Positions 19,747-28,939 of a stretch of 64,000 bases of DNA are shown here, one piece after another. The stretch's first letter is position 1. Every line of letters begins with the position of its first letter. A model generated the notes under the pieces. That model was not told the DNA's origin, ran no database searches, and worked only from the letters and a program-made list of their open reading frames with translations. The translations under genes were made by a program, and so were the position numbers. Source of the DNA: Sphingomonas arvum (GTDB taxonomy: Bacteria; Pseudomonadota; Alphaproteobacteria; Sphingomonadales; Sphingomonadaceae); contig NZ_JAPDOB010000002.1 in NCBI RefSeq assembly GCF_026013565.1, forward strand, positions 868,001 to 932,000, in the 5' to 3' direction.

Positions 19747-20289
19747 ATGTACGGCAACAATCCCCGCAGCACGGCGCAGATCGCCGGTCATCCGCTGCAT
19801 CCGATGCTGATCCCATTGCCAATCGCCAGCTTCATCGGCGCGCTGGCGACCGACGTGGTCGGCAAGGTCACCGGCGATCCGGCTTGGGCGCGGGCGAGCA
19901 AGTGGCTGCTCGGCACCGGGCTGGTGACGGCGCTGGGCGCGGCGGCGACCGGGTTGACCGATTACCTGGGTGACGAGCGCGTGGCGGAGATCCCGGCGGC
20001 GACCTACCACATGGTTGCCAACCTAAGCCTGGTCGGGATCGAAGCCGTGAACCTTACCTGGCGGCTGGTCAGCGACGAGGACGCGCCGGCCGGCGCGATC
20101 TGGCTGTCGGCGGCCGCGGCGGGACTGGTCGGCTATTCCGGCTGGCTCGGCGGGGAGCTCAGCTACCGGCATCGGGTCGGCGTGCAGGAGACCGTTGACG
20201 AGTTCTCCGGCTATGACGACGGTCATGCCGAAGGTGGGCTCGGCATTCCGCGCGGGCCCGCCCTTAAGGAAAAGATGGCGGGCGCTTAG
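19747..20289 (+). CDS. DUF2231 four-helix membrane protein
   Basis: A 180-residue integral membrane protein with about four hydrophobic segments. The DUF2231 signature is present at the N-terminus ([23 protein letters not shown]), and the C-terminus is polar. The start ATG 19747 is preceded by GAGAGGAG. Family function is unknown; members often sit near cytochromes or stress genes. It sits opposite to the metK-trmB direction and shares a TTAG tetranucleotide with the metK stop. Confidence 0.85.
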   Translation: MYGNNPRSTAQIAGHPLHPMLIPLPIASFIGALATDVVGKVTGDPAWARASKWLLGTGLVTALGAAATGLTDYLGDERVAEIPAATYHMVANLSLVGIEAVNLTWRLVSDEDAPAGAIWLSAAAAGLVGYSGWLGGELSYRHRVGVQETVDEFSGYDDGHAEGGLGIPRGPALKEKMAGA

Positions 20290-21497
20290 GCCGCCACCGC
20301 CGCCTTCAGCTCGTCTACCAGATCGGTCCGCTCCCACGGAAAGCGGTCGCCCTCGGCCTTGCGGCCGAAGTGGCCGTAGGCGGCGGTGGGCGAGTAGATC
20401 GGCTTGTTGAGCCCAAGGTGTGTGCGGATGCCACGCGGAGTGAGCCCGCCGAGGCGCTCGATGCGGCCGATCGCCTGCTCCAGCCGGTCGTCACCGACCG
20501 TGCCCGTGCCGTGCGTGTCGACGTAGAGCGACAATGGCGCGCTCACGCCGATCGCATAGGCGAGCTGGATGGTGCAGCGCGTGGCTAGGCCGGCCGCGAC
20601 GATGTTCTTGGCGAGGTAGCGCGCGGCGTAAGCGGCCGAGCGGTCGACCTTGGTCGGGTCCTTGCCGGAAAAAGCGCCGCCGCCGTGCGGGGCTGCGCCG
20701 CCGTAGGTGTCGACGATGATCTTGCGCCCGGTCAGCCCGGCGTCGCCATCAGGGCCGCCGATCTCGAAGCTGCCCGTCGGGTTGATGTGATAAACGGTGT
20801 CGTCGCTGAGCAGCTCGGCCGGCAGGATGTCGGCGACGACCTGTTTCACATAAGCGTGCAGCTGGGCCTCGTTGTCGCCCTGGTCGAAGCCCTTGGCGTG
20901 CTGGGTCGAGACGACGATGGCGGTGGCCGCGACCGGCTTGCCGCCTTCGAAACGCAGGGTGACCTGGCTCTTGGCGTCCGGCTCCAGGAACGGCGCGGCG
21001 CCCGAGTGGCGGTCGGCGGCCATGCGCTCCAGGATCTTGTGGCTGTAGTAGAGCGTCGCGGGCATGAGGTCCGGCGTCTCGTCGCAGGCGAAGCCAAACA
21101 TGATGCCTTGGTCGCCCGCGCCCTCGTCCTTGTTGCCGCTGGCGTCGACGCCTTGCGCGATATGCGCCGACTGGCCGTGCAGGTTGTTTTCGAAGGTCAG
21201 CTTGTCCCAGTGAAAGCCCTCCTGCTCGTAGCCAATCCGTTTCACCGTTGAGCGGACGACGTCTTCAATCTCCTGCTTGGCGCCGTTCACCCACTGGTCG
21301 TTCTCGTAAACGCCCTGGCAGCGGATTTCGCCGGCCAGGACCACGCGGTTGGTGGTGGTCAGCGTCTCGCAGGCGATGCGCGCCTCCGGGTCCTTGGACA
21401 AGAACAGGTCGACGATGGCGTCGCTGATCTGGTCAGCGACTTTGTCGGGGTGGCCTTCGGAAACGGATTCGGAGGTGAACAGGTAAGAGTTGCGCAT
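20286..21497 (-). CDS. metK: S-adenosylmethionine synthetase
   Basis: A 403-residue enzyme that makes SAM from methionine and ATP. Motifs: [16 protein letters not shown] near the N-terminus, [11 protein letters not shown] (ATP and methionine site), and the P-loop-like [16 protein letters not shown]. The start [12 protein letters not shown] is the conserved N-terminus. It lies 48 bp downstream of lnt, and that gap holds three ATATAA half-sites that may form an operator. Its product feeds TrmB, RsmD, MiaB and the two other methyltransferases encoded in this window. Confidence 0.97.
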   Translation of the reverse strand: MRNSYLFTSESVSEGHPDKVADQISDAIVDLFLSKDPEARIACETLTTTNRVVLAGEIRCQGVYENDQWVNGAKQEIEDVVRSTVKRIGYEQEGFHWDKLTFENNLHGQSAHIAQGVDASGNKDEGAGDQGIMFGFACDETPDLMPATLYYSHKILERMAADRHSGAAPFLEPDAKSQVTLRFEGGKPVAATAIVVSTQHAKGFDQGDNEAQLHAYVKQVVADILPAELLSDDTVYHINPTGSFEIGGPDGDAGLTGRKIIVDTYGGAAPHGGGAFSGKDPTKVDRSAAYAARYLAKNIVAAGLATRCTIQLAYAIGVSAPLSLYVDTHGTGTVGDDRLEQAIGRIERLGGLTPRGIRTHLGLNKPIYSPTAAYGHFGRKAEGDRFPWERTDLVDELKAAVAA

Positions 21498-21523
21498 GGG
21501 TCCTCTGGGCCGCTGAGACACGG

Positions 21524-21551
21524 ATATAACGATATAAGGAAAGCTTTATAT
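21524..21551 (-). promoter_or_regulatory. AT-rich half-site array upstream of metK
   Basis: Within very GC-rich DNA, ATATAA occurs at 21524-21529 and 21532-21537, and its inverse TTATAT at 21546-21551. The last two form an inverted repeat with an 8-nt spacer that runs into the lnt stop codon. Position just ahead of metK and the palindromic shape suggest a regulator site; ArsR-family methionine-cycle regulators use AT-rich palindromes, but the identity is not established. Confidence 0.45.
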
Positions 21552-23180
21552 GTGGCGCCTGTAGCGGCGGTGCGAAGCGATGCCAACCGCCATGATGAGC
21601 AGCGCGGCGGCAAGCACCATTGGGATGATGTTGCCGAGGCGGGCGAAGAGCGTGGGCGACGCGGTGGGCGGCGGGAGATCGGCATCGATCATGCCCGCAG
21701 TGCGCCACGGCAGCGAGCGGAGCAGGGCGCCGCGGGCGTCCACCAGGGCGCTGATGCCGGTTGGAGTCGAGCGAATCACCGGCAGCCCTTCCTCGGCCGC
21801 GCGCAGGCGAGCCTGGGCGAGGTGCTGCGGCGGGCCCCACCGGCCGAACCACGCGTCGTTAGACGGGTTGAAGATGAAGTCCGGGCGATTGCGGCGATCC
21901 ACCACCTCGCCCGAGAAGATGATCTCGTAGCAGACCTGGATGCCGGCCTTGCCGAAGCCGGGCAGGGCGAGGGTGCGCGGACCCGGACCGGGCCGGGCGT
22001 CGCCGATCCCGGGCGCGAGCTGCGAAAGGCCGATGGCGCTGAGCAGTGGGCGCATGGGGAGGTACTCGCCGTAAGGGACGAGGTGCGCCTTGTCGTAGCG
22101 GCCCAGGATGCGGCCGGCCGAGTCGATCGGCATGACGCTGTTGGCCTCGCCGGTCACTCGGCCCTGAGCGTCGGCAGCGAGCGCAACGGCGCCGGTGACC
22201 AGCAGGTCGCCGGGACGGAGGAACGCCGAGGCTTGGTTGACCGCTGGGAGCGTAACGGGCGGTTGCGGGCTGCCGGGTTCGAAGGCCTGAAACGGCACTG
22301 GCACCGCGACCTCGGGCCAGAACAGCAGGCGCGGGTGGGCGGCACCGCCAAGCGACAGGCTGCCGAGCTTGGCAAAGGCCTCCTGGTCGAGACCGGGCCG
22401 CCACTTTTCCTCCTGGCCGATGTTGGGCTGGACCACGCGGATTGGCTGCCCGGCGCCCCGGCGCAGTTCGGCTTGAGGGAGGAAGACGGGAGAAATCAGC
22501 AGGACCGACAGCAAGATGGTTGCTAAGCGAGCTCGGCGCCAGTTCTTGCTGAACAGCCAGAGAAGGCCGCCAAGCAGAACCACCGCCACGGACAGGCCGT
22601 AAGTTCCAATCCAGCGCGCCAGCTTTGCGTAACCGCCGTCAATCAGAATCACGCCGACCGGGTTCCAGGCGAAGCCGGTGAAGACGGTGGCGCGGAGGTA
22701 TTCGGCAATGGCCCAGGCGCCGGCGAGCGCCAGCACCAGGGCGACGGGATTACTCCGACCGATGCGCCAGGCGAGGCCCGTGGCGAGGGCGGGATAGACC
22801 GCGAGGTAAAGGCTGAGCAGCACGACCGCGACCCAGCCGAGCCAGGGCGGCATGGCGGCCTGGTAGGTGAAGGAGGTGGCGATCCAGTTTAGGCCAAGGA
22901 CGAACTGGCCGACACCGAATGTCCACCCGGTCAGCAGCGCCGGCCACTGGCTCCGCTGGCCGGCTAGCAGCGCGGCGAGAACCGCAAAGGCGAGCGGCAT
23001 CAGCGGCCACCAGCCGACGGGCTGGAAGGAAAGCGCGGAGATGAGCCCGGTGCAAAGCGCGATCAGCGGCGCGAAGCGGCTGTAAGAGGACAAAGAGGAC
23101 ACCTTATTGGAAGCGCTTTCCCCCGCGCGCCGTGGAAGCGGAGCGGCGCGGGTCGCGGTGGTGTCGGCAAGAGTGCTCAT
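21546..23180 (-). CDS. lnt: Apolipoprotein N-acyltransferase
   Basis: A 544-residue inner-membrane enzyme that adds the third acyl chain to lipoproteins. Several transmembrane segments occupy about residues 35-240, followed by a periplasmic nitrilase-like domain with the catalytic Glu in LFWPEVAVP, Lys in YDKAHLVPYGEYLP and Cys in GIQVCYEIIFSGE, and a last membrane helix near 520. It follows corC by 77 nt, the usual alphaproteobacterial corC-lnt order. The N-terminal 30 residues are not conserved-looking, so a slightly later start is possible. Confidence 0.95.
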   Translation of the reverse strand: MSTLADTTATRAAPLPRRAGESASNKVSSLSSYSRFAPLIALCTGLISALSFQPVGWWPLMPLAFAVLAALLAGQRSQWPALLTGWTFGVGQFVLGLNWIATSFTYQAAMPPWLGWVAVVLLSLYLAVYPALATGLAWRIGRSNPVALVLALAGAWAIAEYLRATVFTGFAWNPVGVILIDGGYAKLARWIGTYGLSVAVVLLGGLLWLFSKNWRRARLATILLSVLLISPVFLPQAELRRGAGQPIRVVQPNIGQEEKWRPGLDQEAFAKLGSLSLGGAAHPRLLFWPEVAVPVPFQAFEPGSPQPPVTLPAVNQASAFLRPGDLLVTGAVALAADAQGRVTGEANSVMPIDSAGRILGRYDKAHLVPYGEYLPMRPLLSAIGLSQLAPGIGDARPGPGPRTLALPGFGKAGIQVCYEIIFSGEVVDRRNRPDFIFNPSNDAWFGRWGPPQHLAQARLRAAEEGLPVIRSTPTGISALVDARGALLRSLPWRTAGMIDADLPPPTASPTLFARLGNIIPMVLAAALLIMAVGIASHRRYRRHI

Positions 23181-23257
23181 CGGGGCGGCTGCATGGCAGA
23201 AAGGGGGTACTGTAGGACAGATGTTTGTTGCGCGATGCCCGGGCGCTGGGCCGACGT

Positions 23258-24136
23258 TTAGGCGTCTTCCGTGATCGCCGGTTCCGGGGCGTAGAGGCGG
23301 AGGCGGTGCATCTTTCGCTCGTCCGCAGCGACGCTTTCAAGGCGCCAGCCTGAGGGATGGGCAATGCTTTCGCCCGGCTGGAGGATGCGGCCGGCGAGGA
23401 GGAAGGCGAGGCCGCCCAGCGTGTCGACCTCGTCGTCCTCGGCAACCAGGCGCTTGTCCACCACCTGGGCGAGCTCGTCGAGTTCGAGACGGGCGTCGGC
23501 TTCCCACAGGCCGTCGTCCAATGCGGCGAGCATCGGCTGCTCTTCCTCGTCATGCTCGTCCGCGATGTCGCCGACGATCTCCTCGACGACGTCCTCGATG
23601 GTGACGAGGCCTTCGGTACCGCCGAACTCGTCCACCACGATGGCGAGGTGGACGCGCTGGGCGCGCATCCGGGCGAGTAGGTCGAGCACGCCCATGGTTT
23701 CGGGGATGAACAGCGGCTCGCGGATGATTTCGTCGACCGTCTTGCGCTCGGTGGCGTCGAAGTAGGCGTTGAAGACGTCCTTGATGTGGACCATTCCCAC
23801 GACCTCATCGAGGCTCTCGCCGGTCAGCGGCAGGCGGCTGTGACCAGCCTCCGCGAAGATGCGTGCGAGCTCGGCCATGCTGCTGGCGCGCGGGGCGGAG
23901 ACGATCTCGCCGCGCGTCACGCAGATGTCCCCGGCGGTGCGGTCGCCGAAGTGGAGCAGGTTGCGAAGCATCTGGCGCTCGAGCGGGCTCAGGTCACCCT
24001 CGGGTGCGCGATGGTCCTCCGCTTCGTCGATCGCTTCCTCGATCTGATTGCGCAGGGTCGGCTCGCTGTCCTCGCCGAACAGGAGGTGGCGCATGCCGCG
24101 CCACAGACGCGAGCCGGGGTCGGGCGAGGTGGCCAT
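23258..24136 (-). CDS. corC: CorC/HlyC-family CBS-domain protein
   Basis: A 292-residue cytosolic protein with two CBS domains (about 65-190, including PETMGVLDLLARMR and VVDEFGGTEGLVTIEDVVEEIVG) and a C-terminal CorC_HlyC transporter-associated domain (about 205-285, DEVDTLGGLAFLLAGRI). Family members have been linked to magnesium/cobalt efflux; the haemolysin label is historical. Its ATG overlaps the ybeY stop (TGATG), consistent with coupled translation. Confidence 0.92.
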   Translation of the reverse strand: MATSPDPGSRLWRGMRHLLFGEDSEPTLRNQIEEAIDEAEDHRAPEGDLSPLERQMLRNLLHFGDRTAGDICVTRGEIVSAPRASSMAELARIFAEAGHSRLPLTGESLDEVVGMVHIKDVFNAYFDATERKTVDEIIREPLFIPETMGVLDLLARMRAQRVHLAIVVDEFGGTEGLVTIEDVVEEIVGDIADEHDEEEQPMLAALDDGLWEADARLELDELAQVVDKRLVAEDDEVDTLGGLAFLLAGRILQPGESIAHPSGWRLESVAADERKMHRLRLYAPEPAITEDA

Positions 24137-24651
24137 CAGGCGGCCTCCGTCGCGTAGGGATCGGGAATGCCGAGCCGGGCGAGCGCGCGGACTTCGCGGG
24201 CCTCCATGTCGGTCGCCTCCGCATCGTCGCCATGGTCGTAGCCGAGCAGGTGGAGCGTGCCGTGGACCAGCAGGTGGGCGGCGTGATGGGTGAGCGGAAT
24301 GGCTTTTTCCTGGGCTTCGGCAACGCAGACGCCGCGGGCGAGGACGATGTCGCCGAGCATCAGCTCGGGGCCGTCGATGCCCGGGTTCGCCAGTTCGGCG
24401 GCTTCGGCGAGCGGAAAGGAGAGGACGTTGGTCGACCTGTCCTTGCCGCGCCACTCGGCGTTGAGCGCTCGGACCTGCTCGTCGCCGGTCAGCTGGACCG
24501 ACAGTTCGACCGGACGCTCGGCGTCTGCCAGCGCGGGGTAGCGGCTTTCGGCAATGGCGGCGCGGGCGGCGGCGTCGGCGAGGGCAGCCCAGTCGGGCTG
24601 CTCGCTACTGTCCCATTCGCCGTCGGCGTCCAGGGCGACTTCCAGCATCAT
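24136..24651 (-). CDS. ybeY: Endoribonuclease / rRNA maturation factor YbeY
   Basis: A 171-residue metal-dependent RNase involved in 16S 3'-end maturation and ribosome quality control. The zinc motif HGTLHLLGYDH is intact, preceded by NAEWRGKDRSTNVLSFP, both family hallmarks. It overlaps phoH by 4 nt (24648-24651) and corC by 1 nt, so the three form a tight translational unit. Confidence 0.96.
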   Translation of the reverse strand: MMLEVALDADGEWDSSEQPDWAALADAAARAAIAESRYPALADAERPVELSVQLTGDEQVRALNAEWRGKDRSTNVLSFPLAEAAELANPGIDGPELMLGDIVLARGVCVAEAQEKAIPLTHHAAHLLVHGTLHLLGYDHGDDAEATDMEAREVRALARLGIPDPYATEAA

Positions 24652-25655
24652 CGGCCGGGCCCTTCATATGCTTCAACGATGCGGCCGACCAGCGGGTGGC
24701 GGACGACGTCGGCGGCACCGAAGCGAACCATCGAGATCTTGGGAATACCCTCCAGCTTCTCGACCGCATCGTTGAGGCCGCTCTCGACCCCGCGCGGCAG
24801 GTCGGTCTGGTTCGGGTCGCCGCAGATGACCATGCGGCTGCGCATGCCAAAACGCGTCAGGAACATCTTCATCTGCTGGGGCGTGGTGTTCTGCGCCTCG
24901 TCGAGAATGATGAATGCGTCGTTCAGCGTCCGGCCGCGCATGAAGGCGATGGGCGCGATTTCGATCTCTCCGCTGGTGATGCGCCGCTCGACCTGCTCGT
25001 TGGGGAGCATGTCGTAGAGCGCGTCGTAGAGCGGGCGGAGGTAAGGATCGACCTTCTCCTTCATGTCGCCCGGCAGGAAGCCGAGGCGCTCACCGGCCTC
25101 GACCGCCGGGCGGGAGAGGATCAGGCGATCGACCTGGCCGCCGATCAGCATAGCGACGGCCTGGGCGACGGCCAGATACGTCTTGCCGGTACCGGCGGGG
25201 CCAAGCGCGAAGATCATGTCGTCGCGGGCCAGCGCCTCCATGTACGCGGTCTGGACGGCCGAGCGCGGAACGATGGTCTTCTTGCGAGTGCGGATCATCG
25301 CTCGCGGTGGGGCGGAGACCTGATTGTCCGTGTCCTCGATGATGTCAAGCTGCCGCTGCGAGGCCATGCCGATTACGCTTTCCACCGCCGCCATGTCGAC
25401 GTCGTGACCCTGGTCGAGACGGTTGTAGAGGCCGACCAGCACGTCTCGGGCACGGGCCGCAGAGTCGGGTTCCCCCTCGATCTGCACGCGGTTGCCTCGG
25501 GCAGCGATATTGACGCCTAGGCGGTCCTCAATCGCCACCAGGTGGCGGTCATATTCGCCGAACAGGGGCCCAAGCAGGTAGGGCTGGTCGAACTCCAATT
25601 CCAGCCGCGCCCGTTCGGGGAGAGCGGGGGCGGTGGCCATGTCACGCTTGGGCAT
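24648..25655 (-). CDS. PhoH-like ATPase
   Basis: About 335 residues of the PhoH/YbeZ family, cytosolic ATPases that work with YbeY in RNA metabolism. Walker A is GPAGTGKTYLA and Walker B FIILDEAQNTTPQQM. An N-terminal KH-like portion (about 20-90) precedes the ATPase core. Candidate starts are ATG 25655 (MPKRDMATAP), ATG 25640 and ATG 25685; 25655 is a compromise, with a weak AGGAG 13 nt upstream. It overlaps ybeY by 4 nt and lies about 80 nt after miaB. Confidence 0.94.
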   Translation of the reverse strand: MPKRDMATAPALPERARLELEFDQPYLLGPLFGEYDRHLVAIEDRLGVNIAARGNRVQIEGEPDSAARARDVLVGLYNRLDQGHDVDMAAVESVIGMASQRQLDIIEDTDNQVSAPPRAMIRTRKKTIVPRSAVQTAYMEALARDDMIFALGPAGTGKTYLAVAQAVAMLIGGQVDRLILSRPAVEAGERLGFLPGDMKEKVDPYLRPLYDALYDMLPNEQVERRITSGEIEIAPIAFMRGRTLNDAFIILDEAQNTTPQQMKMFLTRFGMRSRMVICGDPNQTDLPRGVESGLNDAVEKLEGIPKISMVRFGAADVVRHPLVGRIVEAYEGPGR

Positions 25656-25737
25656 CAGGGACGAGGGACTCCTGTTTGAGCGCATGAAGATAGAGCGGCG
25701 CGGTCGCCGCGCAAGCTACTCAACGGTTCTGGCCGGC

Positions 25738-27051
25738 TCAGGCGGCGGCCGCGAGCGTGACTTCCTCGCCGCCGAGGCTGTTCGGGAGGGCGTGGGTCAG
25801 GCGGGCGTGGACGATCGTGCCGGTCGGGGCGGCGGTGTCGAGGAAAACCGATTGCAGGTACGGCGACTTGCCGATCATCTGGCCCGGCTTGCGGCCCTTC
25901 TTCTCGATCAGGACCGGGACGGTGCGGCCGACGCACGAAGCGTTGAAGGCGGTGCTGTGCTGGCTGATGCAGGCCTGCAGGCGTTGCAGCCGGTCGTCCA
26001 TGACCTCTGGCGCGACCTGGCCGGCCATGGTTGCGGCGGGGGTGCCGGGGCGGGGGCTGTACTTGAAGGAGAAGGCCGACGCGTAGCGAACCGTGTCAAC
26101 GATGGCGAGGGTGGCCTCGAAGTCGGCCTCGGTCTCGCCGGGGAAGCCGACGATGAAGTCGCCCGAGATGGCGATGTCGGGACGAGCCTCGCGGACGCGG
26201 GCGATGGTGGCGAGGTAGCTGTCTACCGCGTGGCTGCGGTTCATCGCGCGGAGGATCGGGTCGGAGCCGGACTGCACGGGCAAGTGCAGGTAGGGCGTCA
26301 GCTTGGCCACATCGGCATGGGCCTGGATCAGCGCGTCGCCCATGTTGACCGGATGGCTCGTCGTGTAGCGGATCCGCTCCAGCTCGCCGAAGGTGGCGAG
26401 GTGGCGGATGAGGCTGGCGAGGTCGTGGCCGTCAGCCTCCCAGGCGTTCACGTTCTGGCCGAGCAAGGTGAGTTCGCGGGCGCCGCCGGCGACCAGTTCC
26501 TCGGCTTCGGCGACGATCTGCGCGAAGGAGCGGCTGATTTCCGCGCCGCGGGTGTAGGGCACGACGCAATAGGTGCAGAACTTGTCGCAGCCTTCCTGAA
26601 CGGAGAGAAAGGCCGACGGGCCAGAGCGCCGGCGCGCGGGGAGGGCGTCGAACTTGGAGATGGCCGGCATGTCGGTGTCGACGCTCCGGCGCCCGGCGGC
26701 GGCCTCCGCGACCATATGCGGCAGGCGGTGATAAGCTTGCGGGCCGACCACCAGGTCGATCAGCTTCGAACGGCGCTGGGCTTCAGCGCCCTCGGCCTGG
26801 GCGACGCAGCCGGCCAGCGCGACGATCGGCTTGGTGCCGTCCTCGCGAGTAAGGCGGCCAACGTCGCTATAGGCCTTTTCGGCGGCTTTCTCGCGGATGT
26901 GGCAGGTGTTGAGGACGACCAGGTCGGCGTCGGCGCCGTCGGGCGCGGCGGTCATGCCGGTATCGCCCAGCAGCTCGGCCATGCGCTCGCCGTCGTAGAC
27001 GTTCATCTGGCAGCCGAAGGATTTGATTCGGAAGGTCTTGGGGGCAGTCAT
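25738..27051 (-). CDS. miaB: tRNA-2-methylthio-N6-dimethylallyladenosine synthase
   Basis: A 437-residue radical-SAM methylthiotransferase acting on A37 of tRNAs that read UNN codons. The N-terminal cluster cysteines are in FGCQMNVYD, LNTCHIREKA and ALAGCVAQ; the radical SAM CxxxCxxC is CDKFCTYC; and a TRAM domain closes the protein. It is 10 nt downstream of the acyltransferase gene, within the fur-plsC-miaB-phoH-ybeY-corC-lnt run. Confidence 0.97.
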   Translation of the reverse strand: MTAPKTFRIKSFGCQMNVYDGERMAELLGDTGMTAAPDGADADLVVLNTCHIREKAAEKAYSDVGRLTREDGTKPIVALAGCVAQAEGAEAQRRSKLIDLVVGPQAYHRLPHMVAEAAAGRRSVDTDMPAISKFDALPARRRSGPSAFLSVQEGCDKFCTYCVVPYTRGAEISRSFAQIVAEAEELVAGGARELTLLGQNVNAWEADGHDLASLIRHLATFGELERIRYTTSHPVNMGDALIQAHADVAKLTPYLHLPVQSGSDPILRAMNRSHAVDSYLATIARVREARPDIAISGDFIVGFPGETEADFEATLAIVDTVRYASAFSFKYSPRPGTPAATMAGQVAPEVMDDRLQRLQACISQHSTAFNASCVGRTVPVLIEKKGRKPGQMIGKSPYLQSVFLDTAAPTGTIVHARLTHALPNSLGGEEVTLAAAA

Positions 27052-27061
27052 TGCGGCGCGC

Positions 27062-27772
27062 CTATACGGCAGCGGGGGCGACCCCGCTAGGCGCGAGCGC
27101 GGCTGCGATGGCGTCGTGGGCCTGAGCAGCGAGGTGCTTGCGATTGTCGCTCGGGGTCAGCGCGGGAAGAAGGTGGAGGGTGACCTGCACCGTGCCGCGG
27201 CGGCCAAGCAGGCGGAGGAAGTTCGCGACTCCGCTTTCGCCCTGTGGCCAGCCGAACTCGGGTGCGGCCCCGTTGTAGTCGATCGCGACCGGCCGGAGCT
27301 GGGTGTCCGCCGGCGCGGGCGCGAAGGCGCTGAGCAAGGCGGGGCGGAACGGCAGGAGCTGGCCGCCGTCCCCAACCGTTCCTTCGGGGAACAGGGTCAG
27401 CGGACGGCCGGTCGCCAGCGCGGCACGCATAGCGGCGGTCTGTTCGGCGATGCCGCGGCGGTCGCCCCGGTCGACGAACACGGTGCCGTTCTCCACGCAG
27501 AGCCACCGCATGACCGGGTGAGCGCGCAGGCCGTCCTTGGCGACGAAGGCGCAGCCGGTCGCTCCGGCCAGGACCGGGATATCAAGCCAGCTGACGTGGT
27601 TGGCGATGAGGAGGGTGCGGGGAGCGATCGCGGGTCCGTCGCTGCGAACTCGGGCGCCGGCCAGCCACGCCACTCCGCGCAACAGGCGGCGGGGCCAGGG
27701 CGAGCGGGTGAAGGGGCGGGTGACGAGGTGCGCGAGGACGCAGACGAGGAGCCAGCCGAGCAGCGCCGCCAC
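27062..27772 (-). CDS. plsC: 1-acyl-sn-glycerol-3-phosphate acyltransferase (PlsC-like)
   Basis: About 236 residues. Motif I is NHVSWLD (HX4D catalytic pair) and motif III is FPEGT, as in lysophosphatidate acyltransferases of phospholipid synthesis. A hydrophobic N-terminal helix (AALLGWLLVCVLAHLV) anchors it in the membrane. The start is uncertain: GTG 27772 is the only standard start near the helix. The ATG at 27913 lies inside fur and adds a non-homologous extension. Confidence 0.85.
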   Translation of the reverse strand: MAALLGWLLVCVLAHLVTRPFTRSPWPRRLLRGVAWLAGARVRSDGPAIAPRTLLIANHVSWLDIPVLAGATGCAFVAKDGLRAHPVMRWLCVENGTVFVDRGDRRGIAEQTAAMRAALATGRPLTLFPEGTVGDGGQLLPFRPALLSAFAPAPADTQLRPVAIDYNGAAPEFGWPQGESGVANFLRLLGRRGTVQVTLHLLPALTPSDNRKHLAAQAHDAIAAALAPSGVAPAAV

Positions 27773-27803
27773 TCGGGCAGCGGCGCGCAGCCGGGATGAG
27801 CCC

Positions 27804-28229
27804 TTAATGGTCGCGGTTGAGCGGGACGCCGTAGAGCTCCATCCGGTGGTCAACCAAGCGGAAGCCCAGCTTTTCCGCGACCCGGCGCTTGTGGAACTCG
27901 AGTTCCTCGTCATGGAACTCGATCACCTTGCCAGACTCGACGTCAATCAGGTGGTCATGGTGCTCGTCGGTGACCGCCTCGTAGCGCGAGCGCCCGTCCC
28001 GCCCGAATTCGTGACGTTCAAGGATTCCGGCTTCCTCGAACAGGCGGACGGTCCGGTAGACGGTGGCAATGGAGATATTCGGGTCCACGGCCGCGGAACG
28101 GGCGTGGAGCGTTTCCACGTCCGGATGATCCTCGGCCTCCGAGATGACGCGCGCGATGGTGCGGCGCTGCTCGGTGATCCGCAGGCCCTTCTCGGCGCAC
28201 AGCGCCTCGATGTCGATCATCCGGTGCAT
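27804..28229 (-). CDS. fur: Fur-family metal-responsive repressor
   Basis: A 141-residue winged-helix regulator. It has the Fur DNA-binding helix (SIATVYRTVRLFEEAGI) and the metal-binding HHDHLIDVESGKVIEFHDEELE region. It lacks the C-terminal CxxC zinc motifs common in other Fur proteins and ends LNRDH, as alphaproteobacterial Fur/Irr-like proteins often do. In this class it may respond to iron (Fur), manganese (Mur) or haem (Irr), and the sequence alone does not decide. It heads the plsC-miaB-phoH run. Confidence 0.9.
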   Translation of the reverse strand: MHRMIDIEALCAEKGLRITEQRRTIARVISEAEDHPDVETLHARSAAVDPNISIATVYRTVRLFEEAGILERHEFGRDGRSRYEAVTDEHHDHLIDVESGKVIEFHDEELEFHKRRVAEKLGFRLVDHRMELYGVPLNRDH

Positions 28230-28289
28230 GGAAGGGCAAGTAGGAGCGCAGTGGGGCGAGGTCTAGGAGAAATGGTCTGTTGGCAGCGC

Positions 28290-28375
28290 GTCATGCTGCA
28301 CTCCTTCATCCATCCACCCTGCCGCGAAGCCCTGCGCTTGCGGGAAGATGAATGCTGAAGCGAGTTCAGCATGAC
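28290..28375. repeat. REP-like intergenic palindromic element
   Basis: An outer perfect inverted repeat (GTCATGCTG at 28290-28298, CAGCATGAC at 28367-28375) encloses a second hairpin, TGCTGAA (28353-28359) with TTCAGCA (28365-28371). It fills most of the 161-bp gap between fur and mucR. Elements containing TGCTGAA...TTCAGCATGAC are, to my recollection, frequent between genes in sphingomonads and erythrobacters; this is the only full copy seen here. Confidence 0.7.
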
Positions 28376-28390
28376 GGCTTTGACTGCCGT

Positions 28391-28816
28391 TTACTTCGCG
28401 CGGGCGGTCCGCTTGCGCTTGGTGCCGAGACCGATCGACTTGGCGAGGGTGCGGCGCTGTTCGGCATAGTTGGGCGCAACCATCGGATAGTCGGCGTTCA
28501 GGCCCCACTTCTGCCGGTACTGCTCCGGAGTCATGCTGTAGTGGGTCATCAGATGCCGCTTGAGCATCTTCAGTTTCTTTCCATCCTCGAGGCAGACGAT
28601 ATAGTCCGGCTTCACCGAAGAACGGACCGGAACCTTGGGTTCCGGCTTGCTTTCGGGAGCGAGCTGCGTGCCGCCCAGGCCGGCCAGGGCGCCGTGAACG
28701 TTCTGGATCAGCTGCGGAAGGTCGTTGACCGCCACACTATTGTTACTGACGTGCGCCGCGACGATGTCGGCAGTCAGGGTGATCAGCGTGTCCTGACCCA
28801 CATCATTGTCGTTCAT
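28391..28816 (-). CDS. mucR: MucR/Ros family zinc-finger transcription regulator
   Basis: A 141-residue nucleoid-type regulator. The Ros/MucR finger lies at about 70-125: [19 protein letters not shown] followed by [12 protein letters not shown] and [15 protein letters not shown]. An acidic N-terminus (about 1-35) is typical of the oligomerisation region. MucR proteins control exopolysaccharide, motility and cell-cycle genes in alphaproteobacteria and usually repress themselves; the 123-bp AT-richer upstream gap (28817-28939) is a likely target. Confidence 0.93.
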   Translation of the reverse strand: MNDNDVGQDTLITLTADIVAAHVSNNSVAVNDLPQLIQNVHGALAGLGGTQLAPESKPEPKVPVRSSVKPDYIVCLEDGKKLKMLKRHLMTHYSMTPEQYRQKWGLNADYPMVAPNYAEQRRTLAKSIGLGTKRKRTARAK

Positions 28817-28939
28817 CTTGGTATTTCCTTAACCACAAGGACCGAGCAACGGACAAGCAAGTGCCCGCGACAATCCTTGACTTAGATTCATTTAGCTTCA
28901 GTAGCAAGCCGCAACGAAATATGCGGACTTAACGGACGC

